From: Oscillospiraceae bacterium
Lineage (GTDB): Bacteria; Bacillota; Clostridia; Oscillospirales; Ruminococcaceae
Reading direction: 5' to 3'
Assembly: GCA_004557855.1 (NCBI GenBank)
Contig: SFFJ01000038.1
Location: 1-6,718 of the forward strand
DNA length: 6,718 nucleotides
Positions 1 to 5,586 of the stretch are shown in pieces. How positions within the stretch are numbered: the stretch's first letter is position 1; each line of letters begins with the position of its first letter. The notes beneath the pieces are model-generated. The model saw only the letters and a program-made list of their open reading frames with translations. It did not search any database and was not told where the DNA came from. The position numbers and the translations under genes were made by a program.

Positions 1-35
1 TGGGAGGGGGCAGATGCGCCTGCGGCACCTTATAA

Positions 36-158
36 GCACCGTTTAGCCCACGCTCCGGGAAACCGCCCTTTGGTTTTCCGGGCGGGCGTTCCGGTGCGTT
101 GGGGTCTTGGGGTTTACCCCAAGTCGCTTTTGGGCACTTTTGGCGAGTCAAAAGTGCC
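36..158. repeat. Cluster of three hairpins in a gene-free region
   Basis: Bases 1-381 hold no credible gene. Three inverted repeats follow each other. The first is nested: GCACCG (36-41) pairs with CGGTGC (92-97), GCCC (46-49) with GGGC (84-87), and CCGGGAAACC (55-64) with GGTTTTCCGG (72-81), the last with one G-T pair when read on the plus strand. The second is CTTGGGG/CCCCAAG (106-112, 117-123) around a TTTA loop. The third is a perfect 10-bp stem, GGCACTTTTG/CAAAAGTGCC (133-142, 149-158). None is followed by a T-run typical of a terminator. An 8-bp inverted pair, CCTTATAA (28-35) and TTATAAGG (191-198), brackets the cluster. I suspect a dispersed noncoding repeat, but copy number cannot be judged from this window. 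Confidence 0.6.
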
Positions 159-300
159 ACCCCGCCGGGTAGGCGTACAAATTAAGTCTTTTATAAGGCT
201 TGCGCCGCCGTAAGGCGATATCCCACTATTACCTAACGGGTCGCGGGGGATGGGGATTCGGAGCCGAGCGCCGCCGGTGGCGGATGAAGCGAGGCGGAGA

Positions 301-369
301 ATCCGTAGCGGTCGAAAAAATCGAGCGAACGAATAGTGCGAAGATTTTTTCGGGCACCGCAAGGCGGAT
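301..369. repeat. Long interrupted hairpin, about 20 bp of pairing
   Basis: Three nested blocks pair: ATCCG (301-305) with CGGAT (365-369), GCGGT (308-312) with ACCGC (356-360), and CGAAAAAATC (313-322) with GATTTTTTCG (343-352). They are separated by small bulges (TA against AAGG, and GGC), with a 20-nt loop at 323-342. Just left of it, GGATTC (254-259) pairs with GAATCC (299-304) around an inner CCGCC/GGCGG hairpin (271-283); this would compete for 301-304. It lies about 12 bases beyond the folC terminator tract, so it is probably not part of the folC message. Function unknown: a repeat, or a small structured RNA. Confidence 0.6.
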
Positions 370-381
370 GGGGGCGCAGGG

Positions 382-417
382 AAAAAGAAAAAGCTCCCAT
401 CCACAAGGATAGGAGCT
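382..417 (-). terminator. Intrinsic terminator after folC
   Basis: On the minus strand an 11-bp stem, AGCTCCTATCC pairing with GGATGGGAGCT (407-417 with 392-402, one U-G pair), closes a TTGT loop. It is followed by TTTTCTTTTT (382-391). It lies 36 nt beyond the folC stop codon. This is a textbook Rho-independent terminator and marks the probable end of the valS-folC transcript. Confidence 0.9.
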
Positions 418-453
418 TGACCGGGAATATTCTGTCAAACGGTGGGAGCTGCG

Positions 454-1734
454 TTATTTTTTTTCGGTTTCGGCCAGCATCACCGGGCGGACGGCAGAGG
501 CCAGATACAGCGAGCCGAATACCAGCACCCCGTTTCCGCCCTCGGCCAGCGCCAGACGGGCGGCCTCCTGGCAGTCGGGGCAGACGGTGACACGGGGGCA
601 GACGCTGCGGGCCAGCCCGGCAAATTCCTCCGCGGGGTAACTGCGGGGGTTGGGCACCGTGGCCACGATCATCCGGGCGCAGTAGGGAGCCATCATTTGC
701 AGCACCGGCAGGCAGTCTTTATCCCGCAGCATCCCCACAACGGCGGTGAGGTCGTGCAGGCCCAGCGACTTGACGGCATCGCAGAGGGCGCGGCCACCGT
801 TGGGGTTGTGGGCGCCGTCCAGCAGCACCGGGGGGGACTGCCGCAGCAGCTCCAGCCGGGCGGGGAACCGGGCAGCGGCAAAGCCTGCGGCGATCTCCTG
901 CGGGGAAACGGCAAACCGGGTATCGCAAAGCGCCTTCAGCGCCTCCAGCGCGGTGACGGCATTCAGGACCTGGTGGGGGCCGGGCAGCGGGATGGAATAT
1001 TCTTCGCCGCGGTAGCAAAAGCGGCTGCCGCAAAGCCCGGAGGAAAGGACGGTGAGCTGCGAAAGGTCGGGCAGGAGCAGGGGGTCGTTTTCCTCTTCGG
1101 TGCGGCGGTGGATGACCGCAAGCGCTTCCCCGGCCTGGTCGGGGTAGGAGATGACGGTGCTGCCCCGCTTCACGATGCCGCATTTTTCCCCGGCGATGGC
1201 GGAGAGGGTATCGCCTAAAATGGCGGTGTGGTCATAATCGATGCGGGTGATGACGGCGACCACGGGCGGCGGGATGATATTGGTGGCGTCCAGCCGGCCG
1301 CCCAGTCCCACCTCCAGCACGGCGATATCGCAGTTTTGCTCGGCGAACCAGCAGAGCCCCAGCACCGTGACCAGCTCGAACTCGGTGACGGGGTCACCCG
1401 CTGCCTTGAATTCTTCGGCGATGGGGCGCAGCCGGGTGGCAAGCTCCGCCAGCGTTTCCTCGGGGATCATTTGGCCGTCGATCTGCATCCGCTCCCGGAA
1501 TTCCAGGATGTAGGGGGAGATGAATTTGCCGGTTTTGAAGCCGCCGGCGGTGAGCGCCGAGGCGATGAGGGTGGTGGTACTGCCCTTGCCGTTGGTGCCG
1601 GCGACGTGGATAAAGGGCACCTTGAGGTGGGGGTCGCCCATGCGGTGCAGCAGGCGGCCCATGCGGCCCAGTCCCAGGCGGCTGCCGAAGCGTTCGGTGC
1701 CGTGGATCCAGGAAAGTGTTTCGGTATAATTCAT
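454..1734 (-). CDS. folC: Bifunctional folylpolyglutamate synthase / dihydrofolate synthase
   Basis: This 426-residue cytoplasmic ligase belongs to the Mur-ligase-like family. It joins glutamate to dihydropteroate and adds further glutamates to folates, using ATP; bacterial members often do both. The N-terminal ATPase domain shows the P-loop GTNGKGST (46-53), the folate-loop stretch FISPYILEFRERMQIDG (71-87), EVGLGGRLDATN (141-152) and DYDHT (166-170). K189 in the EKCGIVK stretch sits where the family usually has a carbamylated lysine (from memory). The glutamate-binding C-terminal domain shows PGPHQVLNA (251-259), DGAHNPNGG (306-314) and FGSLYLASAVRP (406-417). Length is normal and nothing essential appears missing. 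The start is supported by AAAGGAGGT at 1741-1749, six bases upstream. valS lies 423 bases upstream on the same strand, the usual Firmicute order, so co-transcription from the T-box-controlled valS promoter is likely. No convincing promoter of its own is seen. Dihydrofolate synthase activity is inferred from the family. Confidence 0.96.
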   Translation of the reverse strand: MNYTETLSWIHGTERFGSRLGLGRMGRLLHRMGDPHLKVPFIHVAGTNGKGSTTTLIASALTAGGFKTGKFISPYILEFRERMQIDGQMIPEETLAELATRLRPIAEEFKAAGDPVTEFELVTVLGLCWFAEQNCDIAVLEVGLGGRLDATNIIPPPVVAVITRIDYDHTAILGDTLSAIAGEKCGIVKRGSTVISYPDQAGEALAVIHRRTEEENDPLLLPDLSQLTVLSSGLCGSRFCYRGEEYSIPLPGPHQVLNAVTALEALKALCDTRFAVSPQEIAAGFAAARFPARLELLRQSPPVLLDGAHNPNGGRALCDAVKSLGLHDLTAVVGMLRDKDCLPVLQMMAPYCARMIVATVPNPRSYPAEEFAGLARSVCPRVTVCPDCQEAARLALAEGGNGVLVFGSLYLASAVRPVMLAETEKK

Positions 1735-1785
1735 CGTGGGACCTCCTTTGGGGGTGGCGGGGAGTAGGTGTAGGGGGTGTTATAG

Positions 1786-1884
1786 GGGAGAATTGGTGCA
1801 GGGGGAGGGGCGCCCGCAGGGAGAGTTGGTACAGGGGGAGGGGCGCCCGCAGGGAGAGTTGGTGCAGGGGGAGGGGCGCCCGCA
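1786..1884. repeat. Three tandem copies of a 33-bp repeat
   Basis: Copies span 1786-1818, 1819-1851 and 1852-1884. They are nearly identical: copy 1 has AATTGG where the others have AGTTGG, and copy 2 has GGTACA where the others have GGTGCA. Each contains GGTGCA or GGTACA, a GGGGGAGGGG tract and the palindrome GGGCGCCC, then GCA. The unit is a multiple of three, so it gives an 11-residue repeat in spurious reading frames on both strands, but none has a plausible start or a recognisable product. The last copy runs directly into the hairpin array. Together with the G-tracts at 1750-1788 it makes the plus strand strongly G-rich just upstream of folC. Confidence 0.92.
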
Positions 1885-2104
1885 GGGCGCCCCGGCGAAG
1901 CCGGGGCCGGCGGCCGGAGGCCGCCGAAACCGTCCGCAGGACGGTTTGCCCTGCGGGCGCGGAGCCCTGGTTTATGCAGGGAGTGGGGTGGGGCAGAGGA
2001 TGGCGGCCGCAGGCCGCCCGCCGCCGCAGGCGGCGGGCAAACGGGCGCAGCCCGTTTCGGCGGCGGAGCCGCCGGGCCTGCGGCCCGCCCCTGTCCCCTG
2101 CACC
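1861..2104. repeat. Array of about ten abutting triloop hairpins inside an imperfect inverted repeat
   Basis: Perfect stems with three-base loops are laid almost end to end: 1873-1893 (9 bp, loop GCA), 1890-1906 (7, GAA), 1908-1926 (8, GGA), 1927-1947 (9, GCA), 1948-1958 (4, TGC), 2002-2018 (7, GCA), 2016-2038 (10, GCA), 2039-2057 (8, GCA), 2058-2074 (7, GGA) and 2074-2086 (5, TGC). Every loop is GNA on one strand or the other. The outer ends are an imperfect inverted repeat: 1861-1878 matches the reverse complement of 2086-2104 apart from a small difference in the middle. No open frame here looks like a protein. It lies between valS and folC and is probably transcribed with them. It resembles REP-type elements in character; family and function are unknown. 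Confidence 0.85.
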
Positions 2105-2118
2105 GGCTTGGGCAGACG

Positions 2119-2147
2119 CTGCACCGCACCACGGGGGTACGGTGCAG
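2119..2147 (-). other. Hairpin after the valS stop codon
   Basis: On the minus strand CTGCACCG (2147-2140) pairs with CGGTGCAG (2126-2119). The helix continues inward through a U-G pair and ACC/GGU to a five-base CCCGU loop, giving about 12 bp. On the plus strand the same position would be an A-C mismatch, so the fold favours RNA made from the minus strand. There is no T-run after it, so it is not a standard terminator. It could protect the valS 3' end, or mark a processing point in a valS-folC transcript; both are guesses. Confidence 0.55.
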
Positions 2148-2157
2148 GAAAATCCGA

Positions 2158-4857
2158 TTATTTTTGCATGGCGGCGATGGACTCGAGGATCTTCTCCATG
2201 CGATCCTTGTGCTGGGCCAGCTTGGCACGCTCGGCTTCGATGAGCTGGGCAGGGGCCTTGGCGACAAAGCCGGGGTTATCCAGCTTGCGGCCGATGAAAT
2301 CAATGTCGCTCTGGCACTTTTCGCGTTCCTTTTCCAGGCGCGCCAGCTCCTTTTCCCGGTCGATCAGCTCGTCCATCGGGATGAGGGCACGGGCGGCATG
2401 GGTGATGATCTGAACGGCGCCGGGCAGCTCGAACCTTTCACCCACCTCGACCTCCGAGGCGGAGGCAAGGCGCTGCAGGAAGGGGATGCCATCGGTAAAG
2501 ACGGTGGCTTCGGCGGTCTCGATGTAGACCTTGGCCTTTTTGGAGGGCGGGATGTTCATTTCGGTGCGCTGGTTGCGGATGGCCCGGATGATATCGATGA
2601 TCTTCTGGAAGTCGGCCTCCTCCTTGCGGAAGCAGAGCGCCTCATCCCAGGTGGGCCAGCGGGAGATCATAACGGCCTCGGCCTCGCCCTCGTGGGGCAG
2701 GCTCTGCCAGATCTCCTCGGTGATGAAGGGCATGAAGGGGTGCAGCAGCTTGAGGGTATTGGCCATGACATACACCAGTACCTTTTGGGCATTGAGGGCG
2801 GTTTCGCCGCCCGCCTGCAGGCGGCTCTTCACCAGCTCGATGTACCAGTCGCAGAGGATATCCCAGATGAAATCGTAGAGCTTTGCGGAGGCAACGCCCA
2901 GCTCGAATTTTTCGAGGTTGTCGGTCACCTCCCGGACGAGGTCATTGTAGAGGGTGAGCACCCACTTGTCCTCGGTGGCAAGCGCTTCGGGCAGCTCGAT
3001 CCTTGTGATCTCATCGGTGAGGTTCATTTGGATGAAGCGGGTGGCGTTCCAGATCTTATTGGCGAAGTTGCGGGCGGCCTTGACCTTTTCATCCATATAG
3101 CGGGTATCATTGCCGGGACTGTTGCCGGTCACCAGCATGAAACGCAGGGCGTCCGCGCCGTACTGGTCGATGACCTCCAGCGGGTCTACGCCGTTGCCGA
3201 GGGATTTACTCATCTTGCGGCCCTGTGCATCCCGCACCAGACCGTGAATGAGGACGGTATCGAACGGCTTTTTGCCGGTGTATTCCAGCCCGGAGAAGAT
3301 CATGCGGGAGACCCAGAAGGTGATAATATCATAGCCGGTGACAAGGGTGGAGGTGGGGTAGAATTTGCGCATCTCGGGGGTATCATCCGGCCAGCCGAGG
3401 GTGGAGAAGGGCCACAGCGCACTGGAGAACCAGGTATCCAGCGTATCGGGGTCCTGCGTCATGTGGCCGCCGCACTTGGGGCAGGTTTCGATGCCCTGAA
3501 TGGTGACCACCGTTTCGCCGCAGTCATCGCAGTAGTAGGCGGGGATGCGGTGGCCCCACCACAGCTGGCGGCTGATGCACCAGTCCCGGATGTTCTCCAT
3601 CCAGTGGAAGTAGTTTTTATCAAAGCGCTCGGGGACAAAGCGGATCTCCTTATCCCGCACGGCGCGAATGGCCGGCTCGGCCAGCGGCTTCATCGAAACG
3701 AACCACTGCTTGGAGACCATCGGCTCGATGGTGTGGTGGCAGCGGTAGCAGGTGCCTACATCGTGGCGCAGCGGCTCCACCGATTTGAGGGCGCCGCAGG
3801 CTTCCAGGTCCTCAAGGATGGCCTTGCGGGCCTCCCGGGTGGTCATGCCGGCGTACTTGCCGCAGTCCAGCACCTCCGGCTCGCCGGCGGCAGCCTTGCC
3901 GGTGCGGAACAGCTCATCGGCGGCGGCCTTGTCCTCGGGGCCGGTCATGCGGCCATCGTAGGTGAAGACCCGGACACGGGGCAGGTCGTGGCGCTCGCCC
4001 ACCTCAAAGTCATTGGGGTCGTGGGCGGGGGTGATCTTTACGACGCCGGTGCCCTTTTCCATATCGGCGTGCTCATCGCAGACGATGGGGATCTCCTTAT
4101 TGAGCAGCGGCAGGATGACATGGCAGCCGTGCAGGTGGGCATAGCGGGGGTCATCGCCGTTGATGGCGACGGCGGTATCGCCCAGCATCGTTTCGGGGCG
4201 GGTGGTGGCCAGCTCCAGCTGCTCGCCCGTTTCCTTTACGGTGTAAAGCAGGTGCCAGAAGTGGCCGTCCTGCTCCTCATATTCCACCTCGGCATCGCTG
4301 ATGGAGGTATTGCAGGTGGGGCACCAGTTGACCATGCGGTTGCCCCGGTAGATGAGCCCCTGATCGTAGAGGCGCTGGAACACCAGCTGCACCGCACGGG
4401 AGCAGCCCTCATCGAGGGTGAAGCGTTCCCGTTCCCAGTCGCAGCTGGAGCCTAATTTTTTGAGCTGGCTGACGATGCGCCCGCCGTACTGGCGCCGCCA
4501 TTCCCAGGCACGCTCCAGAAAGCCCTCCCGGCCGATCTGCTCCTTGGTGACGCCCTCCGCCCGCATGGCCTCGACGATCTTGGCCTCGGTGGCGATGGAG
4601 GCGTGGTCGGTGCCGGGCAGCCACAGAGCCTCATAGCCCTGCATCCGCCGCCAGCGGATGAGGACGTCCTGCAGGGTGTTATCCAGTGCGTGGCCCATAT
4701 GCAGCTGGCCGGTGATATTGGGGGGCGGGATGACGATGGTATAGGGCGGCTTTTCGCTTTCGGCATCGGCGTGGAAGTAGTTTTTCTCCAGCCAGAACGC
4801 ATAGGTGCGGTCCTCGACCTGCTTGGGGTCATAGACCTTTTCCAGTTGTTTTGCCAT
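2158..4857 (-). CDS. valS: Valyl-tRNA synthetase
   Basis: This 899-residue class I aminoacyl-tRNA synthetase charges tRNA-Val with valine in the cytoplasm. The catalytic Rossmann domain has the HIGH-type motif HMGH (53-56, within PPPNITGQLHMGH) and KMSKS (548-552). The inserted editing (CP1) domain, which clears mischarged threonine in this family, shows TTRPETMLGDTAVA (218-231) and ITPAHDPNDFEVG (275-287). Paired cysteines CPTC (179-182), CYRC (370-373), CDDC (443-446) and CPKC (459-462) suggest zinc binding. WWGHRIPAYY (433-442) is typical of the family. The anticodon-binding helical domain follows from about 625, and a charged C-terminal arm (about 827-899) has the expected coiled-coil character. 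Length is normal. AAGGAGG at 4867-4873, nine bases upstream, fixes the start. Expression is under the T-box leader and promoter at 5029-5319. folC follows in the same direction. Confidence 0.98.
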   Translation of the reverse strand: MAKQLEKVYDPKQVEDRTYAFWLEKNYFHADAESEKPPYTIVIPPPNITGQLHMGHALDNTLQDVLIRWRRMQGYEALWLPGTDHASIATEAKIVEAMRAEGVTKEQIGREGFLERAWEWRRQYGGRIVSQLKKLGSSCDWERERFTLDEGCSRAVQLVFQRLYDQGLIYRGNRMVNWCPTCNTSISDAEVEYEEQDGHFWHLLYTVKETGEQLELATTRPETMLGDTAVAINGDDPRYAHLHGCHVILPLLNKEIPIVCDEHADMEKGTGVVKITPAHDPNDFEVGERHDLPRVRVFTYDGRMTGPEDKAAADELFRTGKAAAGEPEVLDCGKYAGMTTREARKAILEDLEACGALKSVEPLRHDVGTCYRCHHTIEPMVSKQWFVSMKPLAEPAIRAVRDKEIRFVPERFDKNYFHWMENIRDWCISRQLWWGHRIPAYYCDDCGETVVTIQGIETCPKCGGHMTQDPDTLDTWFSSALWPFSTLGWPDDTPEMRKFYPTSTLVTGYDIITFWVSRMIFSGLEYTGKKPFDTVLIHGLVRDAQGRKMSKSLGNGVDPLEVIDQYGADALRFMLVTGNSPGNDTRYMDEKVKAARNFANKIWNATRFIQMNLTDEITRIELPEALATEDKWVLTLYNDLVREVTDNLEKFELGVASAKLYDFIWDILCDWYIELVKSRLQAGGETALNAQKVLVYVMANTLKLLHPFMPFITEEIWQSLPHEGEAEAVMISRWPTWDEALCFRKEEADFQKIIDIIRAIRNQRTEMNIPPSKKAKVYIETAEATVFTDGIPFLQRLASASEVEVGERFELPGAVQIITHAARALIPMDELIDREKELARLEKEREKCQSDIDFIGRKLDNPGFVAKAPAQLIEAERAKLAQHKDRMEKILESIAAMQK

Positions 4858-4933
4858 TGGGGGGTTCCTCCTTTTTTTGTGGGTGGTGCGGGCGGCGTGG
4901 GGAAATCGGATGATGGCAAGGACGGACCGCCGG

Positions 4934-4968
4934 CAGGCTGACGCCCGGCGAAGACGGGCTTACGCCTG
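4934..4968 (-). other. Hairpin in the valS leader, downstream of the T-box terminator
   Basis: The stretch 4858-5028 between the T-box terminator and valS carries one clear fold: CAGGC/GCCTG (4934-4938, 4964-4968) outside and GCCCG/CGGGC (4943-4947, 4955-4959) inside. A symmetrical 4-by-4 internal loop lies between them, and a 7-nt loop is at the tip. No open frame, T-run or promoter stands out there. It would be present only in transcripts that read through the T-box terminator. Role unknown. Confidence 0.5.
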
Positions 4969-5028
4969 GCAAGGGAACGGACACAGCCAGCGCCGATTTA
5001 CACCGCCGCAGCTGCCATGCCGGGAAAT

Positions 5029-5066
5029 AAAAAAGCCCGCCGGTTTTCCCGAAGGAAAACAGCAGG
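5029..5066 (-). terminator. Intrinsic terminator of the valS T-box
   Basis: On the minus strand GTTTTCC and GGAAAAC pair around a TTCG tetraloop (5047-5060 region). The stem extends by about six more pairs past one bulged C (CCTGCT with GGCGGG), and TTTTTT (5034-5029) follows. It sits immediately after the conserved T-box sequence, as expected for the terminator that forms when tRNA-Val is charged. Confidence 0.9.
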
Positions 5067-5270
5067 ACGCAGCATGGCGCGGTACCACCTGATTTCGTAC
5101 CCGAAGGCACGCACTCTTTTTCCGTAACGGGGAAGGCCGTTGCCGCTTACCGTCGCAGGGACATTCGGCGGCACCGCTCGGCGGCGACTTTCTCCGTTTT
5201 CCGCCGCAGCCTTTTCACCGGTCGGCTGCTCTCTGGGGGTCGGGGGGACGGGTACTCCTCCGCTTCACAG
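5029..5270 (-). promoter_or_regulatory. T-box riboswitch leader of valS, likely valine-specific
   Basis: T-box leaders bind a specific tRNA and allow read-through when it is uncharged. Read on the minus strand, the leader has the Stem I landmarks in order: GTGAAGCGGAGGAGTA (near 5268-5253, with the AGTA loop motif), AGAGAG (5234-5229), and CGGTGAA in the distal loop (near 5220-5214). A candidate specifier GUC lies at 5188-5186, between helices formed by CCGT/ACGG and GCGG/CCGC. The antiterminator core AGGTGGTACCGCG is at 5090-5078, preceded by a small GTGCC-TTCG-GGTAC hairpin. The terminator at 5029-5066 closes it. GUC is a valine codon, which agrees with the gene downstream. T-box identity is firm; the exact specifier triplet is my reading of the fold. 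Confidence 0.95.
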
Positions 5271-5289
5271 CGTTTTTGTTATCCCGATT

Positions 5290-5319
5290 ATTTTACCGCA
5301 GGGGGCGGGGGTTTGTCAA
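5290..5319 (-). promoter_or_regulatory. Promoter of the valS T-box leader
   Basis: On the minus strand a perfect -35 TTGACA (5319-5314) is followed by an 18-bp spacer and a -10 TAAAAT (5295-5290, five of six matching TATAAT). The start of transcription would fall near 5283, just ahead of T-box Stem I. A 9-bp inverted repeat, ATCCCGATT (5281-5289) and AATCGGGAT (5334-5342), brackets the promoter. Confidence 0.85.
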
Positions 5320-5400
5320 GGGAAAAGGGGGAAAATCGGGATTTGGCAAAGAAAACGGCGCCCCGCAGGCGGCTGCCCGTAAAACAGGCTTGACGAAGCA

Positions 5401-5433
5401 AATAATACGGCAGCTGCCGGACAAGGGCTGCCG
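5401..5433 (-). terminator. Possible terminator hairpin upstream of the valS promoter
   Basis: On the minus strand CGGCAGC (5433-5427) pairs with GCTGCCG (5414-5408) over a 12-nt loop and is followed by TATTATT (5407-5401). The inner part also contains the 12-base palindrome CGGCAGCTGCCG (5408-5419). The tail is T-rich but interrupted by A, so it is a weaker candidate. It may back up the hairpin at 5437-5471 in insulating valS from upstream transcription. Confidence 0.4.
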
Positions 5434-5436
5434 GCA

Positions 5437-5471
5437 AAAGGGGCACCTGCCGTTAAGGCAGATACCCCTTT
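5437..5471 (-). terminator. Hairpin downstream of the VWA gene, probable terminator
   Basis: On the minus strand AAAGGGG-UAU-CUGCC pairs with GGCAG-GUG-CCCCUUU around a UUAAC loop. That makes 15 continuous pairs, two of them G-U; the same two positions are A-C mismatches on the plus strand. This favours RNA from the minus strand, the direction of the VWA gene, whose stop codon lies about 115 bases upstream. The U-run (four U, most of them in the stem) is short. The rest of the gene-free 5346-5586 region shows nothing else I can support. Confidence 0.5.
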
Positions 5472-5586
5472 GCTTTTTTGCCGTTACGCATCATCGGAGG
5501 GCGCTTGATGGGATTTTCGGCGGCGGCTTTTTGATGGAACCCGCAGGGACTGCCCGCGATGTCGCCCAAAAGCGCTTTGCATACGC

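Noticed and set aside
36..158. A tRNA or other standard RNA gene among the left hairpins
   Set aside because: I see no T-loop, anticodon-arm or acceptor pattern and no resemblance to rRNA, SRP, RNase P or tmRNA.
114..404. A 96-residue minus-strand open frame in the left noncoding region
   Set aside because: It would start at a GTG inside the folC terminator, has no ribosome site, and its sequence follows the hairpin arms; low-complexity residues suggest no real protein.
442..1767. Plus-strand open frames antisense to folC
   Set aside because: They mirror folC codons in a GC-rich sequence, and no product has recognisable motifs.
1873..2086. A CRISPR array in the repeat-rich valS-folC gap
   Set aside because: The hairpins have different stem sequences and abut each other; there is no constant repeat separated by unique spacers of even length, and no cas gene.
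1716..2413. Open frames through the valS-folC gap with an 11-residue peptide repeat
   Set aside because: The repeat arises because the 33-bp DNA unit is a multiple of three; frames exist on both strands, overlap valS or folC, and lack good starts.
2164..4455. A 763-residue plus-strand open frame antisense to valS
   Set aside because: It is the GC-rich shadow of valS; the product is rich in G, A, V and D with no recognisable domain, while the minus-strand product is an unmistakable valyl-tRNA synthetase.
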